Shown here: positions 36,496-39,206 of the stretch, piece by piece
How positions within the stretch are numbered: the stretch's first letter is position 1
Layout of the letters: each line of letters opens with the position of its first letter
Source: an uncultured Clostridia bacterium
Lineage (GTDB): Bacteria > Bacillota > Clostridia > TANB77 > CAG-508
Length of the DNA stretch: 39,206 nucleotides
Direction: 5' to 3'
Assembly (NCBI GenBank): GCA_947623945.1
Contig: CANQHU010000017.1
Coordinates: forward strand, 1-39,206
Program-made: the position numbers and the translations under genes
Notes under the pieces: generated by a model
Told to the model about the DNA's origin: nothing
The model's input: the letters and a program-made list of their open reading frames with translations, nothing else
Database searches by the model: none

Positions 36496-38116
36496 ATGAA
36501 GAAAAAGAAAAAAACTCAAGCAAAAATAATTGAGAGAAAAAGTCCATTTGAGACAAGAAAAATTGAAACAAGCGGAATAACCTTAATAGCATTAGTAATA
36601 ACAATAATAGTGTTATTAATCTTAGCAGGAGTGAGTATTGCAACATTAACAGGAGATAATGGGGTTTTGACAAAGGCACAAAATGCAAAAGACTTAACGA
36701 ACCAAAAAACAGCAGAAGAAGAGGTACAAATAGAAGTATTAGGAAGTTTAGATAATAGTGGAAATATAAATATAGAAGATCTAAATTCAAATTTGATTAA
36801 TCATTTAACAGGAGTAAACTACAAAGGAGAACCATTATCAGCGGAAAATAAAATAGAAAACTTGCCAGCAGTAGTGGAATACAATGGATATAAAATACTA
36901 ATCTCAGGAGATACAAGTATTTCTCTAGGAGATGCATTAAAGCCAGGAGAAGAAGCAAAAGAAACAAAAAAATACAACTATACAGATGGAGTAGATGTAG
37001 CAACAATTCCAGAAGGATTTGCAGTATCAGAAAAAGCAGATGAGCAAAAAATAGCAAATGGGTTAGTAATAAAAGATAAACCAGATGGAAATGAATTTGT
37101 ATGGATACCATGTACAATAACACAATACCAAAATGCCAAAAATGCAGTAAAAAGAAATAATTGGAGTCACAATGACGAATATTATACAAATGGAGGAGGA
37201 GATGGCTCAGCATGGAGTGACGATTACACAGAGCAAGACTTAAGTAATATAAATGCAGTATATGTACAAAATGGTGTAACAGAAGAAACAATAAGTCAAA
37301 TAACATCAAGCTGGGAAAACAACCAAACAGAAGTAGCAGAAGAAAGTATAAAAAAATATGGAGGATTTTATATAGCAAGATATGAAGCCGGAATACCAGA
37401 AACAGCAAAAGCATTTTATACAGCACCAGATAGTGAAGGTGAAGATTTAAAATATAAAAGTGATGGAGGAATAAGAGGAGCAACCACTAAAGCAGGATTA
37501 GAATCAGTACAAAGTTTATCACCAGTAAGCAAAAAGGGAGTACAAGCATGGAATTTTATAACACAATCAAATTCAAAAATAGTAGCAGAAAATATGTATA
37601 AAGGAAATCCATCTGTTGGAAGTTATTTAGTAGATTTACAAGCATGGAATTATATATGTGAAAACATATATAGTAAAACAGGAAAAAATATAACAGATTC
37701 AAGTGCATGGGGAAATTACTCAAATAATAGCAGTGTATATAACGAAGAGCTAGAAGGACTTTGGGCACAACATGCATGGACTACCGAATGGAAGATTGCA
37801 GGAAATTATAAAAAAGGACAAGTAACGGAAAAAGCAGGAGATGAAAACACAGAACTCGGAGGAACAAACAGAATAGAATTACCAACAGGAGCAAGTGAAG
37901 ATTTTAAAAATTACAATATATATGATATGGCAGGAAACATGTGGGAATGGACAACAGGACACAATATAAATAAAGAAACAATGTACGTTGTTCCTCGTGG
38001 CCGGGAGCTTCGATCTTGATGGGGAAGAAGTCCCAGTTGTACGTGCACATGGCTCAAATGCATTCAATGGCTATAGCCTACACATTGGATTCCGCGTTGT
38101 ACTTTATATGAAATAA
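36496..38116 (+). CDS. Pilin-like protein with C-terminal FGE/C-type-lectin fold, +1 shift at CGG 38002
   Basis: The N-terminus has a basic leader and a type IV pilin-like helix, G|ITLIALVITIIVLLILAG (near residues 28-46), fitting prepilin cleavage. A spacer with repeated Lys/Glu and the segment FVWIPCTITQYQNAKN begins the FGE-sulfatase (SUMF1-like) fold. GGFYIARYEAG and NIYDMAGNMWEWTTGHN follow. An in-frame CGG lies at 38002-38004; the zero frame stops 4 codons later. Skipping C38002 gives VVPRGGSFDLDGEEVPVV and a tail ending GYSLHIGFRVVLYMK at 38116, for 539 residues. The last 110 bases have much less A and more G+C than the rest, like a DGR variable region. Likely surface-exposed ligand binding. 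Confidence 0.8.
36703..37074 (+). repeat. 372-bp direct repeat, copy 1
   Basis: By manual alignment this stretch is identical to 38463-38834 (offset 1760). It covers the spacer between the pilin helix and the FGE fold in the two pilin-like genes. Confidence 0.85.
37985..38105 (+). other. Candidate DGR-like variable region
   Basis: The 3' end of the pilin-like gene is poor in A, in contrast to the A-rich gene body. It uses GGG, GTC, CGT and CGC codons not common elsewhere in the window. It encodes RGGSF...VVRA...GFRVVLY, the layout of FGE-fold DGR targets, where varied residues sit between RGGS and GFR. The GC-rich end near 38085-38100 could be the homing initiation site. No reverse transcriptase or template repeat is in the window. 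Confidence 0.45.
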
Positions 38117-38300
38117 AATGTGTATAATTATATAGAAAATAAAGTTAAGAGATGTAATAAAATTTCTTATCTTTATTTTTTTATTTTTTTAAAATTAGAT
38201 AGAAGTCAAAATAAAAAACTATATCATAACATATTGACATAAAGACTGAAATTTCAATAAAATGATTATAAAATAAAAAGAAAGAAGTTGAAGGAAACGA

Positions 38301-39135
38301 ATGAAAAAAGAAGAATTAAAACAAGTAAATAAAGGAATAACACTAATAGCTCTAGTAATTACAATAATAGTGTTATTAATCTTAGCAGGAGTAAGTATTG
38401 CAACTTTAACCGGAGATAATGGAATACTTGCCAAAGCACAAAATGCAAAAGACTTAACGAATCAAAAAACAGCAGAAGAAGAGGTACAAATAGAAGTATT
38501 AGGAAGTTTAGATAATAGTGGAAATATAAATATAGAAGATCTAAATTCAAATTTGATTAATCATTTAACAGGAGTAAACTACAAAGGAGAACCATTATCA
38601 GCGGAAAATAAAATAGAAAACTTGCCAGCAGTAGTGGAATACAATGGATATAAAATACTAATCTCAGGAGATACAAGTATTTCTCTAGGAGATGCATTAA
38701 AGCCAGGAGAAGAAGCAAAAGAAACAAAAAAATACAACTATACAGATGGAGTAGATGTAGCAACAATTCCAGAAGGATTTGCAGTATCAGAAAAAGCAGA
38801 TGAGCAAAAAATAGCAAATGGGTTAGTAATAAAAAACAAGACAGATGGAAATGAATTTGTATGGATACCATGTACAATAACACAATATCAAAATGCCAAA
38901 AATGCAGTAATGAAAAATAAATGGACTCATGATTCAGAATATGAGACAAATGGAGGAGATAGTGTAGAATGGAGAGATGATTATACAGGAGAAGATATAA
39001 GCAATATAAATGAATTATATGTAAAAAAACGGAGTAGATAATACAACAATAAGTAAAATAACAGAAAGTTGGGAAAACAAGCAAACAGAAGTAGCAGAAG
39101 AAAGTATAAAAAAATATGGAGGATTTTATATGTAG
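38301..39135 (+). CDS. Truncated second copy of the pilin-like protein, shift at CGG 39030
   Basis: The N-terminus repeats the pilin-like segment (GITLIALVITIIVLLILAG) and the spacer of the upstream gene. An in-frame CGG at 39030-39032 is followed by a stop two codons on in the zero frame. Skipping C39030 gives GVDNTTISKITESWE and EESIKKYGGFYM with a TAG at 39133, matching the copy-1 protein up to GGFY. Beyond that, copy-1 sequence is lost, so the FGE fold is cut off. Here a run of seven A precedes the C, so a one-base A insertion is an alternative to a CGG shift. It is probably a decaying duplicate. Confidence 0.55.
38463..38834 (+). repeat. 372-bp direct repeat, copy 2
   Basis: Identical by manual alignment to 36703-37074. 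One base differs immediately upstream (36702 C versus 38462 T), and the copies diverge after 37074/38834. This is consistent with recent duplication or gene conversion. Confidence 0.85.
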
Positions 39136-39206
39136 ATTTGCGAATTAAAACATACATATATTTTCAAACTAAAAAAACAGCAAATTAGCTATGTTTCACA
39201 ATAAAG

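Overview
The window is a chromosomal segment of a very A+T-rich, endospore-forming Firmicute, most likely an uncultured gut-type member of the Clostridia. Spore genes run through it: spmA/spmB, spoIIR, sleB/ypeB, an alpha/beta SASP gene and an AbrB/SpoVT-type regulator. Arg is written mostly as AGA and genes are packed with Clostridium-like promoters and ribosome binding sites. The species cannot be named from the sequence.

Layout. 1-2360: little at the edge, then trmN6-rsmI (tRNA and rRNA methylation). 2360-7514: abrB-like gene, spmA-spmB, a possible micro-ORF under a consensus promoter with a Spo0A box, then the leftward genes spoIIR, murA, walJ and rlmH. 7735-11395: an unknown protein, a UDP-sugar pyrophosphorylase and a phosphoglucomutase. 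11502-16782: a TtcA-like tRNA thiolase, tRNA-Arg(CCU), tadA, a membrane protein, SRP RNA, dnaX-ybaB-recR and a tandem AbrB-like protein. 16796-22541: a diacylglycerol glucosyltransferase, sleB-ypeB, a membrane protein, a VanW protein and an SASP gene. 22665-28936: murF-ddl, a DnaJ-like chaperone and a three-gene set ending in a VirD4/TraG-like ATPase. 29078-36303: an SbcD/SbcC-like pair, prfA, mscL, metG and a ZIP transporter. 36496-39135: two pilin-like proteins sharing a 372-bp identical stretch. The first ends in a formylglycine-generating-enzyme/C-type-lectin fold that looks like the variable region of a diversity-generating retroelement (DGR) target. The phosphoglucomutase, UDP-sugar pyrophosphorylase and glucosyltransferase could together form a UDP-glucose to glycolipid route.

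Main discovery. Twelve genes (spmA, ttcA-like, tadA, ugtP-like, sleB, vanW, virD4-like, sbcD, prfA, ZIP, and both pilin-like genes) are each split by a single +1 discontinuity. In all twelve the break is at an in-frame CGG: skipping the C and resuming at the overlapping GGN (Gly) codon restores the conserved protein. By manual scan CGG is in frame only 16 times in the window. Twelve are these breaks; the other four are apparent Arg codons in two unrecognised or weakly conserved genes. Dozens of out-of-frame CGG trinucleotides sit harmlessly in intact genes, and the rule holds on both strands relative to the gene. This fits a translational event (general +1 frameshifting or quadruplet decoding at CGG) far better than random mutation or sequencing error. 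I know of no established description of such a system.
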